Assembly (NCBI RefSeq): GCF_039613825.1
Contig: NZ_CP154826.1
Location: 2,356,001-2,420,000, forward strand
Reading direction: 5' to 3'
Source: Diaminobutyricibacter sp. McL0608
GTDB lineage: Bacteria; Actinomycetota; Actinomycetes; Actinomycetales; Microbacteriaceae
DNA: 64,000 nt
Shown: positions 8,760 through 16,501 of the stretch, piece by piece
Layout of the letters: the number at the start of each line of letters is the position of its first letter
Numbering within the stretch: position 1 is the stretch's first letter
Position numbers and translations under genes: made by a program
Notes under the pieces: model-generated
Databases searched by the model: none
Seen by the model: only the letters and a program-made list of their open reading frames with translations
Told to the model about the DNA's origin: nothing

Positions 8760-8785
8760 CCCGCATCCCGCATCCCGCATCCCGC
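8760..8785. repeat. 7-base tandem repeat (CCCGCAT)n
   Basis: Three full copies of CCCGCAT plus a partial CCCGC sit directly next to the left arm of the inverted repeat at 8785, in the intergenic space between two divergent genes. Copy number at such a short tandem may vary between strains. Confidence 0.8.
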
Positions 8786-8841
8786 GAGCACAGGAAAAAG
8801 CTGCGAATCCGTGCACGTTTGGCCGCTTTTTCGTGTGCTCG
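8785..8841. repeat. Long inverted repeat in a divergent intergenic region
   Basis: The left arm (8785-8801, CGAGCACAGGAAAAAGC) and right arm (8825-8841, GCTTTTTCGTGTGCTCG) are complementary at 16 of 17 positions, with a 23-base spacer. It lies between the start codons of two divergent genes, so it is not placed as a gene-end terminator. It could be a regulatory hairpin, a binding site, or a copy of a dispersed palindromic element. Confidence 0.75.
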
Positions 8842-8909
8842 CCGCCGGTGCGAACCAAGAAGATAGGGTGAACGAGGCTCCGCTACGGGGGGCGACAGAG
8901 GGGGGATCC

Positions 8910-9812
8910 GTGGAATCAATCGAACAACCGAACGAGCAGTCGGCCTGGCGCCGGTTCTGGAACCGGGGCGGCTGGTGGAAAGCGCTCCTGGTCGCCGCGG
9001 TCTATTACGGCCTCTATCAGCTCGCAGGTGTCCTCATCAATCTCGCCTTCGGCGGCCTCGTCGACAAGGACAATGTCTTCGCGAACGGGCTGAGCGTCTT
9101 CATCGGCATCGGTGCCCCGATCCTCGTGGGCAGCATCCTGCTCGTCCTCTTCGGGCTCTCGCTCAGATGGCTGAAGGAACTCTTCGGCCGTCAGCCGGTC
9201 CGCGGCTCGTGGTGGATGTGGATCGGCGTCGCGATCGTCCTCGTGTTCAACCTCCTCCGATTCGCGAGCGTCGACTGGGCAGGCTGGAACGCGGGAGCGG
9301 TCGTCGGCGTGCTCATCTCCGGCCTCTGCATCGGCTTCGCCGAGGAACTCCTCACCCGCGGCTTCGCCGTCAACCTGCTTCGGCGCGGCGGTTACGGCGA
9401 GCGCTCCGTCATGCTTCTGTCGTCGCTGATCTTCGCGGCACTCCACTCAGGCAACCTGTTCACCGGACAGAATCCGCTGGTGGTCGGCATCACTGTCGTC
9501 TACACCTTCGCATTCGGCGTGATCATGTACACGTCGCTGCGCGTGACCGGCAACCTGATCTGGCCGATGCTGCTGCACGCCTCCACCGACCCGAGCCTGA
9601 TCCTTCTCGGCGGGGGAATCGACGCGACCGGCGGCAACCTGCACCCCGGTCCGCTTGCGGGCGTCGCCAACCTCGCGAACTGGGCGGTCATGCTGTTCGC
9701 GATCATCCCCATCATCTTCGTGCGCGGACGCGTCGACCGCGCCGCTGCATACGGGATGCACGATCCAGCGATTCCTGCCACCAGCGTTCCGCCGGCGGCT
9801 CCGGTCAGCTAG
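8910..9812 (+). CDS. CPBP family intramembrane metalloprotease
   Basis: A 300-residue membrane protein with about seven helices. It carries the CPBP (CAAX protease and bacteriocin-processing) signature: EE..R in FAEELLTRGF (Glu145, Glu146, Arg150), then FAALHSGN (His179) and a third motif LLHASTD. Members cleave peptides within the membrane, and some give self-immunity to bacteriocins. I chose the GTG at 8910 because a strong purine-rich ribosome-binding site (GAGGGGGGA) ends 4 bases upstream; a GTG at 8868 would add 14 residues. It has no operon partner, so its target is unknown. Confidence 0.9.
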   Translation: MESIEQPNEQSAWRRFWNRGGWWKALLVAAVYYGLYQLAGVLINLAFGGLVDKDNVFANGLSVFIGIGAPILVGSILLVLFGLSLRWLKELFGRQPVRGSWWMWIGVAIVLVFNLLRFASVDWAGWNAGAVVGVLISGLCIGFAEELLTRGFAVNLLRRGGYGERSVMLLSSLIFAALHSGNLFTGQNPLVVGITVVYTFAFGVIMYTSLRVTGNLIWPMLLHASTDPSLILLGGGIDATGGNLHPGPLAGVANLANWAVMLFAIIPIIFVRGRVDRAAAYGMHDPAIPATSVPPAAPVS

Positions 9813-9853
9813 GTCGGTCAGTTAGGTCCGGTCAGCGAGAGAGGTCGAATCGC

Positions 9854-10207
9854 CTAGCTTGCCGGCCCCTCGATCGGCATCGCCACAATGCCGTGCTCTG
9901 CGAAGGTCGAATCGACCTCGTCTTCGCTGATCACGAGCATCCCTCCTGTGCGGGCCGCATTCAGACCGAGCGCCTCGATCCAGCGACGATTGATCGCGGG
10001 CGGCCGGCTACCCGCGAACCGGAAGGTGAGCTGCGACTCCCGGCTGATCCAGATGCTGACCCGACCGGAGCCCTGATCGACCGGGACGGTCCAGTTCAGC
10101 AGGAAGCTCTCATGACGGAGCAACTTGGCAACGATCGCGAGCTTCATGTGCGCGAGCAGGCGATCTTCGAACTCGAACTCTTCGTTGCCGTAGTAGAGGG
10201 TGCCCAT
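9854..10207 (-). CDS. DUF7882 family small protein
   Basis: A 117-residue soluble protein beginning MGTLYYGNEEFEFEDRLLAH. This N-terminus is typical of a small protein family widespread in Microbacteriaceae (DUF7882), sometimes mis-annotated as ATP-dependent DNA ligase. It has no ligase motif (no KxDG), no membrane segment and no signal peptide. The C-terminal half ends MLVISEDEVDSTFAEHGIV. Its role is unknown. It stands alone, convergent with the CPBP gene. Confidence 0.78.
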   Translation of the reverse strand: MGTLYYGNEEFEFEDRLLAHMKLAIVAKLLRHESFLLNWTVPVDQGSGRVSIWISRESQLTFRFAGSRPPAINRRWIEALGLNAARTGGMLVISEDEVDSTFAEHGIVAMPIEGPAS

Positions 10208-10245
10208 TCACTAATTGTGATGGCAGCGGAGGTGAATATCGATGG

Positions 10246-10535
10246 CTACTGTCCGCCTCGGTAGGCCGCCAAGGCCGTGAGCGCCTTCGCGAGTTTGTTC
10301 TTCGCGCCGGGGAGGTCGTTGGTGACTCCCGAGACCTGCACCCCGCTGTGGTCGATGATCGCGTCCGCCAGCAGGTCGGTTCGGTGTCAAAGCGGTACGC
10401 GGCGCCTGTCGCCCCGGGAACCGTCAGCGGCGTGGACGTGACACCGGCGGACGACTCCAGTTGCGACCAGATCCATTCCGCGCCGGGGAGCGCCTGGACG
10501 ACGACCACCCTTGGTTGTCGGGCGCGTTCGACCAC
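10246..10535 (-). pseudogene. Frameshifted gene remnant, unknown family
   Basis: Two minus-strand frames join into one protein-like sequence. The first (bases about 10535-10381) reads RQPRVVVVQALPGAEWIWSQ ... AAYRFDTE. The second, one frame away (about 10380-10246), reads DLLADAIIDHSGVQVSGVTN ... ALAAYRGGQ and then stops. The break is a one-base slip near 10380. The 5' end runs almost into the terminator stem at 10552-10582, with no good start, so the remnant is probably truncated as well as frameshifted. I do not recognise the family. Confidence 0.6.
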
Positions 10536-10551
10536 TCAGGTAGCCAGTCAA

Positions 10552-10582
10552 CAGAAGGCCCGTCCAGTGGACGGGCCTTCTG
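10552..10582 (-). terminator. Strong hairpin terminator after the secreted-protein gene
   Basis: CAGAAGGCCCGTCCA (10552-10566) pairs perfectly with TGGACGGGCCTTCTG (10568-10582), giving a very stable stem. It begins 18 bases past the stop of the minus-strand gene ending at 10601. The T-tract is weak, so it may act as a hairpin-only terminator as is common in actinobacteria. Confidence 0.75.
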
Positions 10583-10600
10583 TCTGCCGGCAGCGAGTGC

Positions 10601-11533
10601 TCATCCCCCTGTGAGTTGCACCTGCGCCAGCGCCGCGAGGATCGTCCGCCGGTATTCAGCGTTGGAGTTTCCGACCCGCGCGAAGAGTTCCGCGTCGTGC
10701 CTGGGCACTGTTGCCTGGCGTTTCCATTCGGCTTCGTAGAGTGCGTTTCGATATCCGGATGACGCCTGGCAGGCCACATCCTTGAGTGCGAGGTCGCGCT
10801 CCGCCTGGCTGACCGTCGACCCCTCGAGGCTCGTCGCGAAATGATCCGCGAGCTGCGGCGACGGCATCCGGGCGGGTGAATCTGCCACCGGCAGGTGCGG
10901 ATCCGAACCCATGCACTCCTGCCAGCGGCGAGCAGCGGCGAGCACCGTCTGATCGTTCAGCGCGTCCTGATAGGCGGCGTTGCTGAGAGCGACCGCATCC
11001 TGATTCGCCTGGTCCTGCTTCACTGACGGGAGTGGAATCACCGTGCGGATCTTGTCGAAGCAGGCGTGAAGCGCCTTGTCCTCCGCGTCGCTGATCGCGG
11101 CCGCGTTCAACTCCTGGGTGGCGAGCAGTCCCGGATCGTTCGTCGACGCAGGATGATAGCCGCGCTCGTGTGCAACTGCCGCCGTCAACGGCTGCTGCAC
11201 CGTCGCATCCCCGGTTCGATTGGCCGCCGCATCGATGTCACGCTTCGGTACGGGCCAGTGGTAGCCCGCGTCGGCCATGCACGGAATCGTCTGCCGATTC
11301 TCCACGTATTCCGGCACCACCGAGCTGACACTGATGTAGCGATCGAGCGGCATGACCCACGCATCCACATCCTTCGCCGGAAGGTTCGGCGTCGGCCCGG
11401 TCGCCCAGGCGGGAAGGCCCGCGAGAGCGACACCCCCGACCGCGAGCGCGGCCACACTCGCCGTGACGATCTTGGCGATCCGCTGGCGACTGGGGCGAGT
11501 CTGCCGATCGCGCTTGCTCGTGGTCTTTGCCAT
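10601..11533 (-). CDS. Secreted/membrane-anchored protein of unknown function, coupled to a two-component system
   Basis: A 310-residue protein starting MAKTTSKRDRQTRPSRQRIA, with a hydrophobic stretch at about residues 23-45 (ASVAALAVGGVALAGLPAWA) that can act as a signal peptide or anchor. The rest is hydrophilic, Ala-rich and probably helical. Cysteines occur in IPCMAD, HACFDK, QECMGS and DVACQA, which could form two disulfides outside the cell. I recognise no family. Its start overlaps the response regulator stop by 4 bases, so it is translated with the two-component system and may be its ligand sensor or output. A long in-frame extension upstream is spurious. Confidence 0.75.
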   Translation of the reverse strand: MAKTTSKRDRQTRPSRQRIAKIVTASVAALAVGGVALAGLPAWATGPTPNLPAKDVDAWVMPLDRYISVSSVVPEYVENRQTIPCMADAGYHWPVPKRDIDAAANRTGDATVQQPLTAAVAHERGYHPASTNDPGLLATQELNAAAISDAEDKALHACFDKIRTVIPLPSVKQDQANQDAVALSNAAYQDALNDQTVLAAARRWQECMGSDPHLPVADSPARMPSPQLADHFATSLEGSTVSQAERDLALKDVACQASSGYRNALYEAEWKRQATVPRHDAELFARVGNSNAEYRRTILAALAQVQLTGG

Positions 11534-12222
11534 CACAGCCCTCTCCTTACTGACGTGGTCTGGGTGGGGATGAGCCCGTTCTCGTACACGTAGATGACGA
11601 TGTGCACGCGGCTCCGGAGGTCCAATTTGCTGAGCACCGCACGCACGTGGGTTTTCACTGTGGCCTCGCTGAGGTGGGCGCGGGTCGCGATCTGGGAGTT
11701 CGTACATCCGTCGGCGACTGCCAGCATGACTTCGCGTTCGCGTGCGCTCAGTCGCTCGTGAAGCGAATCGTGTCGCTGGTCTTCGGAACCGAACTGGCGG
11801 ATGAGCCCCACGGCGGCCGCGTCGGTCACCGTCGACTGCCCGCGATGGGTCGCGCGGATCGTGGCGAGCACGTCGTCCGGAGTCGCGTCTTTGGTGAGGA
11901 ACGCCGAGGCGCCCACCCGCAACGCGCTGTACACGGCTTCGTCCTTCTGGATGGTCGTGAGCACGATCACCCGCGGCGTCTCGGCGGTCCCCCGACCATC
12001 CAGAATGCGCCGCGTGGCTTCGATGCCGTTGAGCACGGGCATCCGCAGGTCCATCAGAACGATGTCGGGCCGCGCGCGCTCGACGAGCGCGAGGCTCTCC
12101 TCACCGTTCGCCGCGATCCCGACGCATTCGAGGTCGGGCTGGGCTTCGATGAGCATCTGCATTCCGGAGGCGAACAGCGGCTGGTCGTCGACGATCACGA
12201 CACGAATCGGAGACGCGGTCAT
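11533..12222 (-). CDS. NarL/LuxR-family response regulator
   Basis: A 229-residue regulator. The receiver domain (residues 1-125) has VVIVDDQ (acidic pocket), the phospho-acceptor Asp58 in LMDLRMP and the lysine in FLTKDAT. The C-terminal LuxR-type helix-turn-helix (about 155-215) reads LSAREREVMLAVADGCTNSQ ... LSEATVKTHV. It activates or represses transcription when phosphorylated by its partner kinase. It overlaps the kinase gene upstream (ATGA at 12219-12222) and the secreted-protein gene downstream (ATGA at 11531-11534), so all three are coupled. Confidence 0.93.
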   Translation of the reverse strand: MTASPIRVVIVDDQPLFASGMQMLIEAQPDLECVGIAANGEESLALVERARPDIVLMDLRMPVLNGIEATRRILDGRGTAETPRVIVLTTIQKDEAVYSALRVGASAFLTKDATPDDVLATIRATHRGQSTVTDAAAVGLIRQFGSEDQRHDSLHERLSAREREVMLAVADGCTNSQIATRAHLSEATVKTHVRAVLSKLDLRSRVHIVIYVYENGLIPTQTTSVRRGL

Positions 12223-13449
12223 CGCTCGAGTCCTGCGCCGGCGGTCATCCGCGGATGCGCGTCGGCCGGAATCGAGGCGGACACCACGAATTCGTCGTCC
12301 CCGGACCGTTCGGTGGTCAGCCATCCCCCAGCCAGCCGCGCCCGCTCCTTCATCCCCTGAATCCCGACTCCGGCACCCATTGCGACAGCCGACGGGTTGG
12401 CGTTGGCCTGGGTCACCGATGAGACCGTAACCTTCACATCGTTCTCCTCCCAAGCCAGCGACACTCTCACCGCGACGCCCGGTCCGCCGTATTTGAGTGC
12501 GTTCGTCAGACTCTCCTGCACGATCCGGTACACGGTGAGCTCGTGGGATGCGCTCAATTCCCCGGTCCCCTGGATGTCCAGGACCGCATCCATGCCGACC
12601 GAACGCATGTGGCTGACGAGTCCCGCGAGATCCGCTATCGTCGCGCGTGGCTCGATCGCCTCGTCGTCGTACTGGATGCGCTCGACGAGGCCCCGAACAT
12701 CCATCAAGGCTTCGCGCCCCACCCACCGCGATGGCCTTCACCGATTCGGTGACGGCCGCCGGCCTGCTGTCCGCAACGGCGACCGCACCTTGCGCCTGGG
12801 AGACGATGATCGCGAGCGAGTGAGCGAGCGCATCGTGGACGTCGCGGGCGATCCGGGCGCGGTCCTGCGCCAGACGCAGCTCCAGATCGGCTTGTTCGTA
12901 GCGGATTTCCGACTTGTGGAGTTCGATGGCGACCTCGCGCCGAGTGACGAACTCGCGCAACGCCATGCCGATCGCCCAGGCCGCGGCGAAGATGCCGAAC
13001 GCCGCCAGCGCGACCAGAGCAGCCAGACTGCGCAGTGACGCGCCCGGCCCCTGGTCGAGCGGGTTGGGCGAGAGCGGTGCGATCAACGCGAGGGTCATCA
13101 GAATGGAGGCTGCGGCGCCGGCAGGAAGTGCGAGGTAGCGTGTGATCCTGCTGCCGCGGAATCCTACGAAGAACGCAACGATCGCGGCTGCGAGGTAGGT
13201 CGCCCACGTCGTGTTGGTGGGCGGTGCCGCCAACCCGGCGCTCTGCAGCGCAGGCACCGCGACGATCAGTGCGAGCGAGAGCAGCGGCATCCAGGTCGAG
13301 ACCGCGATCGCAAGCGCGAACAGGGCGAAGATCGCCGTGTTGGGAGCCAGCGCGGCTCGGGACCACTCGCCGACCACCCATAGAACGAAATAGACGACGG
13401 CCACGGCTGGAGCGAGCCACGTGCGGCTCAGCCGCGTCAACACTGTCAT
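12219..13449 (-). pseudogene. NarL-type sensor histidine kinase with a frameshift
   Basis: The N-terminal frame (from ATG at 13449) encodes about five membrane helices and the HisKA_3 phospho-acceptor segment DRARIARDVHDALAHSLAII (His205). It reads in frame to KAIAVGGA near 12725. The catalytic part continues one frame away from about 12722: GREALMDVRGLVERIQYD, then the ATPase N-box VYRIVQESLTNALKYG and GVGIQGMKERARLAGG, ending at 12219. Removing one G from the run at about 12723-12727 restores a normal kinase of about 409 residues. The overlap with the response regulator is intact. This is either a real disabling mutation, a phase-variable site, or an assembly error. Confidence 0.8.
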
Positions 13450-13691
13450 ATCGTCACGCTATTGGAAGGCGGCCCCCAGCCTAGGTCGGTGCGCGCCGAT
13501 TTCATCCGAAGTGATGAGGGGTTCGCGGCCGAATCGCGGACGACCGCGACGCGCCGGGGTCGTGGACGATCGCGTCACCCGACAACCACGGAGTCGATAT
13601 CGCGGCGTGGCCGGACTTGACGGCGTGATTGCGCGTAACGCCGACTCACCCACGTCGGGTTCGCGTGGTCATCACCCGTTCGCGTAATGAT

Positions 13692-13711
13692 ATGGATGTT
13701 CTGTCATCCAT
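13692..13711. repeat. Small palindrome upstream of a lipoprotein gene
   Basis: ATGGATG, a six-base loop, then CATCCAT form a perfect 7-base stem. It lies about 50 bases before the lipoprotein start and could be an operator or leader hairpin. The rest of the 311-base gap 13450-13761 holds nothing else I can identify. Confidence 0.4.
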
Positions 13712-13761
13712 TAGGTGAGGGCAGTTTGCGCACCGAGCAAACGCCGCGAAAGGCGTCAGCT

Positions 13762-14220
13762 GTGACTTCACGAGTACGAGCGTTCGCCGGCCTGGTCGTT
13801 GTCATGGCCGGGCTCCTGTCGACAGGATGCACGATGGAAAATGCGAGTCTGGGATCGCCGACCGCACCGGCACTGGTCGACCCGCTCACAGAGTTGACCG
13901 ACGCGAGCTCCGACCGGTTCGTCAGTGAAAATCCCCACGCTGTCATCCATGAGCGAGGCAAAGGCTCTCAGACCTATGCCGCGACCGCGCTGCCCGCGCA
14001 ATCGACGAAGCTCACCGTGTACATAGCGTGCGTTCCATCCGGCCCATTCACCGTGCGCGTTGGCGCCCAGTGGTATTCGGGCCACTGCGCGGAACGTTTT
14101 CAGAACTCCGGCGGGTTCCCCGTCTCCCCGGGCGACCGACCCACGGTCAGGCTGGAGATCTCCGACAAAGCGCAAACCTGGATGGTCGCGGTCCCCGAAG
14201 AGCAACCGCAGGACCGCTAG
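13762..14220 (+). CDS. Small lipoprotein of unknown function
   Basis: A 152-residue lipoprotein. The signal peptide MTSRVRAFAGLVVVMAGLLS ends in the lipobox STGC (Cys23). The mature part has no recognised domain; it contains a beta-rich core (TKLTVYIACVPSGPFTVRVG) with two cysteines (IAC, GHC) that could pair. I chose the GTG at 13762 because GAAAGG lies 8 bases upstream and the signal peptide begins properly there. A TTG at 13726, preceded by GGTGAGGG, would add 12 residues. It is convergent with the HNH/excalibur gene, ending 6 bases before it. Confidence 0.7.
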   Translation: MTSRVRAFAGLVVVMAGLLSTGCTMENASLGSPTAPALVDPLTELTDASSDRFVSENPHAVIHERGKGSQTYAATALPAQSTKLTVYIACVPSGPFTVRVGAQWYSGHCAERFQNSGGFPVSPGDRPTVRLEISDKAQTWMVAVPEEQPQDR

Positions 14221-14226
14221 CAAGAT

Positions 14227-15678
14227 CTATTCGCAGGCGACTCCATCGCCGTCACGGTCGAGTTTGCGCGAATAGCCTGGCTGGCCGACGTGCAAGGGTG
14301 CGGCCCCGGCCGCTCGGACTGCAGCGCAGTTCGCGTAATAGACGCCAGGAGCGGGTGCCGGAGCGGGGGCAGGCGCGGGTGCCGGCGCAGGAGCGGGGGC
14401 AGGAGCGGGAGCGGGTGCCGGCGCAGGGGCCGGAGCCGGCTTGGGGCTAGGCGCAGGCGCGGGAGCAAATACCGAGGTCACGGCAGGCTCGTTCGGGCAG
14501 GCCGACAGAACACGTTCGATGGCATCGTGCTCCGCCTGCGTCACCCAGAGTCCATACGTCGCCTTCACGGAAACCTGGTGCGCGACGTAGGTGCAGCGGA
14601 AATCCTTGCTCGGCGGCAGCCATGTCGCGGCGTCGCCGTCGCTCTTCTGCTCGTTCGTGGGCCCGTCGACCGCGTACAGGTTCATGGGGTCGTTCGCGAG
14701 CGTGACCCGCTGGGCCTGGGTGAGCTGCTGAGCACCGGTCTCCCACGCATCCATGAGCGCCACGACGTGATCGATCTGAACGGCTAGGGATGTCGTCGTC
14801 CCGCGAACGAAGTAGATCGTCCGCCCTGTGTACGGATCATTCAGCGTGCCGGAAAGCACCTTGCAGACGCCAGACTTCGTCGTCGGATGCAGGTCGCGGG
14901 AGAGGATGTCGTTGCGGGTATCGCATCCGTTCCGGTCGACATCGAGCCAGGCCGTCCCGAAGTCCCCGACACGGTCGTATCCGGTCTTCGGCGCCGAACC
15001 TTTGATCGGTAGGGTCGCGAGGAGAGTAAGGGCAGACGTCTTCGTGACCGAAGAATTCACGACCTGAACCGTCGCCTTGTCCCCGGCCGCCTCGACGTTG
15101 TCAGGAGCATCCGGTTCTGCGGCTGGATCCACTGTCGGAGTCGGCGTCGGGGAAGGCGATGAACTCGCTTTCGACCTGACGGGATGTGCATCCGCCTCGC
15201 TCTTCGGGTGCGCCTGACCCGCCATCACACTTCCAACAATTGTGAGGACAAGCCCGGCGACGAGAACGAAAGCGCCGAGGGAGCGACCTGCGATTCGCAC
15301 CCAACTGCGCCTGCCAGTGATGAACACGTAGAACCCGGTCAGCAGCGCGATCAACCCGATGAACAAGAGCCCGCTCCCGAACCCTGCAGACGTCATGAAG
15401 ACAAGCGTCAGGAACACGACCAGCCCGAGAAGAATCCAACTGAACACGCTGAACGACCGCACCCACACCACAAACGGGTTCCGGGCGGGGTTCGTCGTCG
15501 GACGTTCGGACGTCAGCACAGGCGGGGTGCTGATCAGCTCAGTAGGCGCAGGCGCTGTGGGGATCAGCTCGGTGGGCACGGGCGCTGTGGCCTCTTTGCG
15601 AGCCCTCGACGATCGCACCCACTTCCGCAGCAGGCGCGTAACGGAGATCCTGGGAATCCTGGGTGTCGGCTTTGGCAC
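14227..15678 (-). CDS. Membrane-anchored DUF1524 HNH protein with excalibur domain
   Basis: A 483-residue protein. A cytoplasmic N-terminus with TAPVPTELI-type repeats (30-50) precedes three hydrophobic segments (about 76-97, 100-120, 130-153). After a Ser/Pro linker comes a DUF1524/HNH nuclease-like domain (about 205-400) with the core IDHVVALMDAWETGA (His304). Then there is an Ala-Pro linker of about 45 residues (about 400-445) and a C-terminal excalibur calcium-binding motif ending DRDGDGVACE. DUF1524 HNH domains are found in nucleases such as GmrSD and in many secreted actinobacterial proteins; here the nuclease-like domain would be extracytoplasmic. Excalibur domains resemble EF-hand calcium loops and occur in surface nucleases. 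Start is GTG. Confidence 0.85.
   Translation of the reverse strand: MPKPTPRIPRISVTRLLRKWVRSSRARKEATAPVPTELIPTAPAPTELISTPPVLTSERPTTNPARNPFVVWVRSFSVFSWILLGLVVFLTLVFMTSAGFGSGLLFIGLIALLTGFYVFITGRRSWVRIAGRSLGAFVLVAGLVLTIVGSVMAGQAHPKSEADAHPVRSKASSSPSPTPTPTVDPAAEPDAPDNVEAAGDKATVQVVNSSVTKTSALTLLATLPIKGSAPKTGYDRVGDFGTAWLDVDRNGCDTRNDILSRDLHPTTKSGVCKVLSGTLNDPYTGRTIYFVRGTTTSLAVQIDHVVALMDAWETGAQQLTQAQRVTLANDPMNLYAVDGPTNEQKSDGDAATWLPPSKDFRCTYVAHQVSVKATYGLWVTQAEHDAIERVLSACPNEPAVTSVFAPAPAPSPKPAPAPAPAPAPAPAPAPAPAPAPAPAPAPAPGVYYANCAAVRAAGAAPLHVGQPGYSRKLDRDGDGVACE
14348..14462. repeat. Ala-Pro linker coding repeat
   Basis: A degenerate hexanucleotide tandem (read on the minus strand as GCN CCN) encodes the Ala-Pro linker before the excalibur motif. 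Such a tract can change length by slippage in multiples of six without breaking the frame. Confidence 0.8.
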
Positions 15679-15754
15679 GCTGAGAATCTTCTCAGGAAGC
15701 GGCCTCGAACCGCGCCGCCCAGTATGGGTTACGCAGCCCGCGCTACAGCCACGC

Positions 15755-16354
15755 TCACGCCCGCAGCCGCGCCCCGAGCATCGCCTCGGCGACCGACACG
15801 ATCAGCGCCACGACCTCGTCGCTCGACTTCGTGCCGGCCAGAATGTCCATCACAAGACCGTCTTCGAGTGCGACCAGCGCGACAGCCGCCTCGTCGAAGT
15901 CGAGACGCGGCTCGAAGACGCCCTCCGCCACCCCGTCGTCGATGATCGTGCGATAGATCGCGGCCTGGCGGCGGTCGAGCGCGTGGTCTGCATCGTTGAG
16001 GCGTTCATCCCGGATCCCGGCCGCCCAGAACTCGTAGAGGATGCGGGACTCGTCGCCCTCGATTCCGCCGGTCGAGCCCGCGCGGATGGCTGCGACCATC
16101 CGCTCGACCGGTGACTCGGCAGCCCCGACCGCGACCGTGATCGTGTCGATGAAGCGATCACTCGCCGCGAAGACGAGCTCCTCGATGATCTCGCCGAGGC
16201 CGTCGAAGTAGTACAGGACGGCGGACGGCTCCATGTCCGCCGCCGTCGCGATCGCCCGGAGCGTTGTGCCTGTCGCCCCCTCGCGCACGGCGACACCGCG
16301 GGCCGCTTCGAGGATGTCGAGGCGCCGCTCCGCGCGTCGGTTGGGCCGTGGCAT
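15755..16354 (-). CDS. TetR family transcriptional repressor
   Basis: A 199-residue regulator with an N-terminal helix-turn-helix (about residues 11-57: RRLDILEAARGVAVREGATG, then LRAIATAADMEPSAVLYYF) and a ligand-binding C-terminal domain typical of the TetR_C/BetI-like group. It is transcribed away from the APC permease and nitrilase genes. Two matching palindromes in the shared intergenic region (16408-16422 and 16454-16468) are its probable operators, so it likely represses the permease-nitrilase operon and itself, relieved by the transported or hydrolysed compound. A very long in-frame extension upstream runs antisense through the permease gene and is spurious; the start is the ATG at 16354. 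Confidence 0.92.
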   Translation of the reverse strand: MPRPNRRAERRLDILEAARGVAVREGATGTTLRAIATAADMEPSAVLYYFDGLGEIIEELVFAASDRFIDTITVAVGAAESPVERMVAAIRAGSTGGIEGDESRILYEFWAAGIRDERLNDADHALDRRQAAIYRTIIDDGVAEGVFEPRLDFDEAAVALVALEDGLVMDILAGTKSSDEVVALIVSVAEAMLGARLRA

Positions 16355-16407
16355 GACCTCATTCTGCCGCACCGGGACGCCTTTTCCGCGCCGCGCGACA
16401 CGATTAT

Positions 16408-16422
16408 CTGAACACAATTCAG
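16408..16422. promoter_or_regulatory. Probable TetR operator 1
   Basis: CTGAA, five bases (CACAA), TTCAG is a perfect 5-5-5 inverted repeat. It sits just upstream of a -35-like TTGACA (16430-16435) and shares its arms with operator 2. Confidence 0.75.
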
Positions 16423-16429
16423 AAAACCC

Positions 16430-16459
16430 TTGACAGAGCCTGTCCGGAGTTGTTTGAAT
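16430..16459 (+). promoter_or_regulatory. Probable promoter of the permease-nitrilase operon
   Basis: A consensus -35 TTGACA (16430-16435) is followed after 18 bases by a -10-like TTGAAT (16454-16459, 4 of 6 matches). Operator 2 overlaps the -10 and operator 1 lies just upstream of the -35, an arrangement expected for direct repression. Confidence 0.6.
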
Positions 16460-16468
16460 GCCATTCAG
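16454..16468. promoter_or_regulatory. Probable TetR operator 2
   Basis: TTGAA, five bases (TGCCA), TTCAG matches operator 1 at 9 of the 10 arm positions. The two centres are 46 bases apart and this copy overlaps the predicted -10. Confidence 0.75.
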
Positions 16469-16501
16469 ATTTCCTTGCCAACGACGATGAAGGAGAGATC
16501 G

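Noticed and set aside
12700-12740. Programmed frameshifting in the histidine kinase
   Set aside because: There is no slippery heptamer with downstream stem or Shine-Dalgarno-like stimulator that I can identify; a plain indel is simpler.
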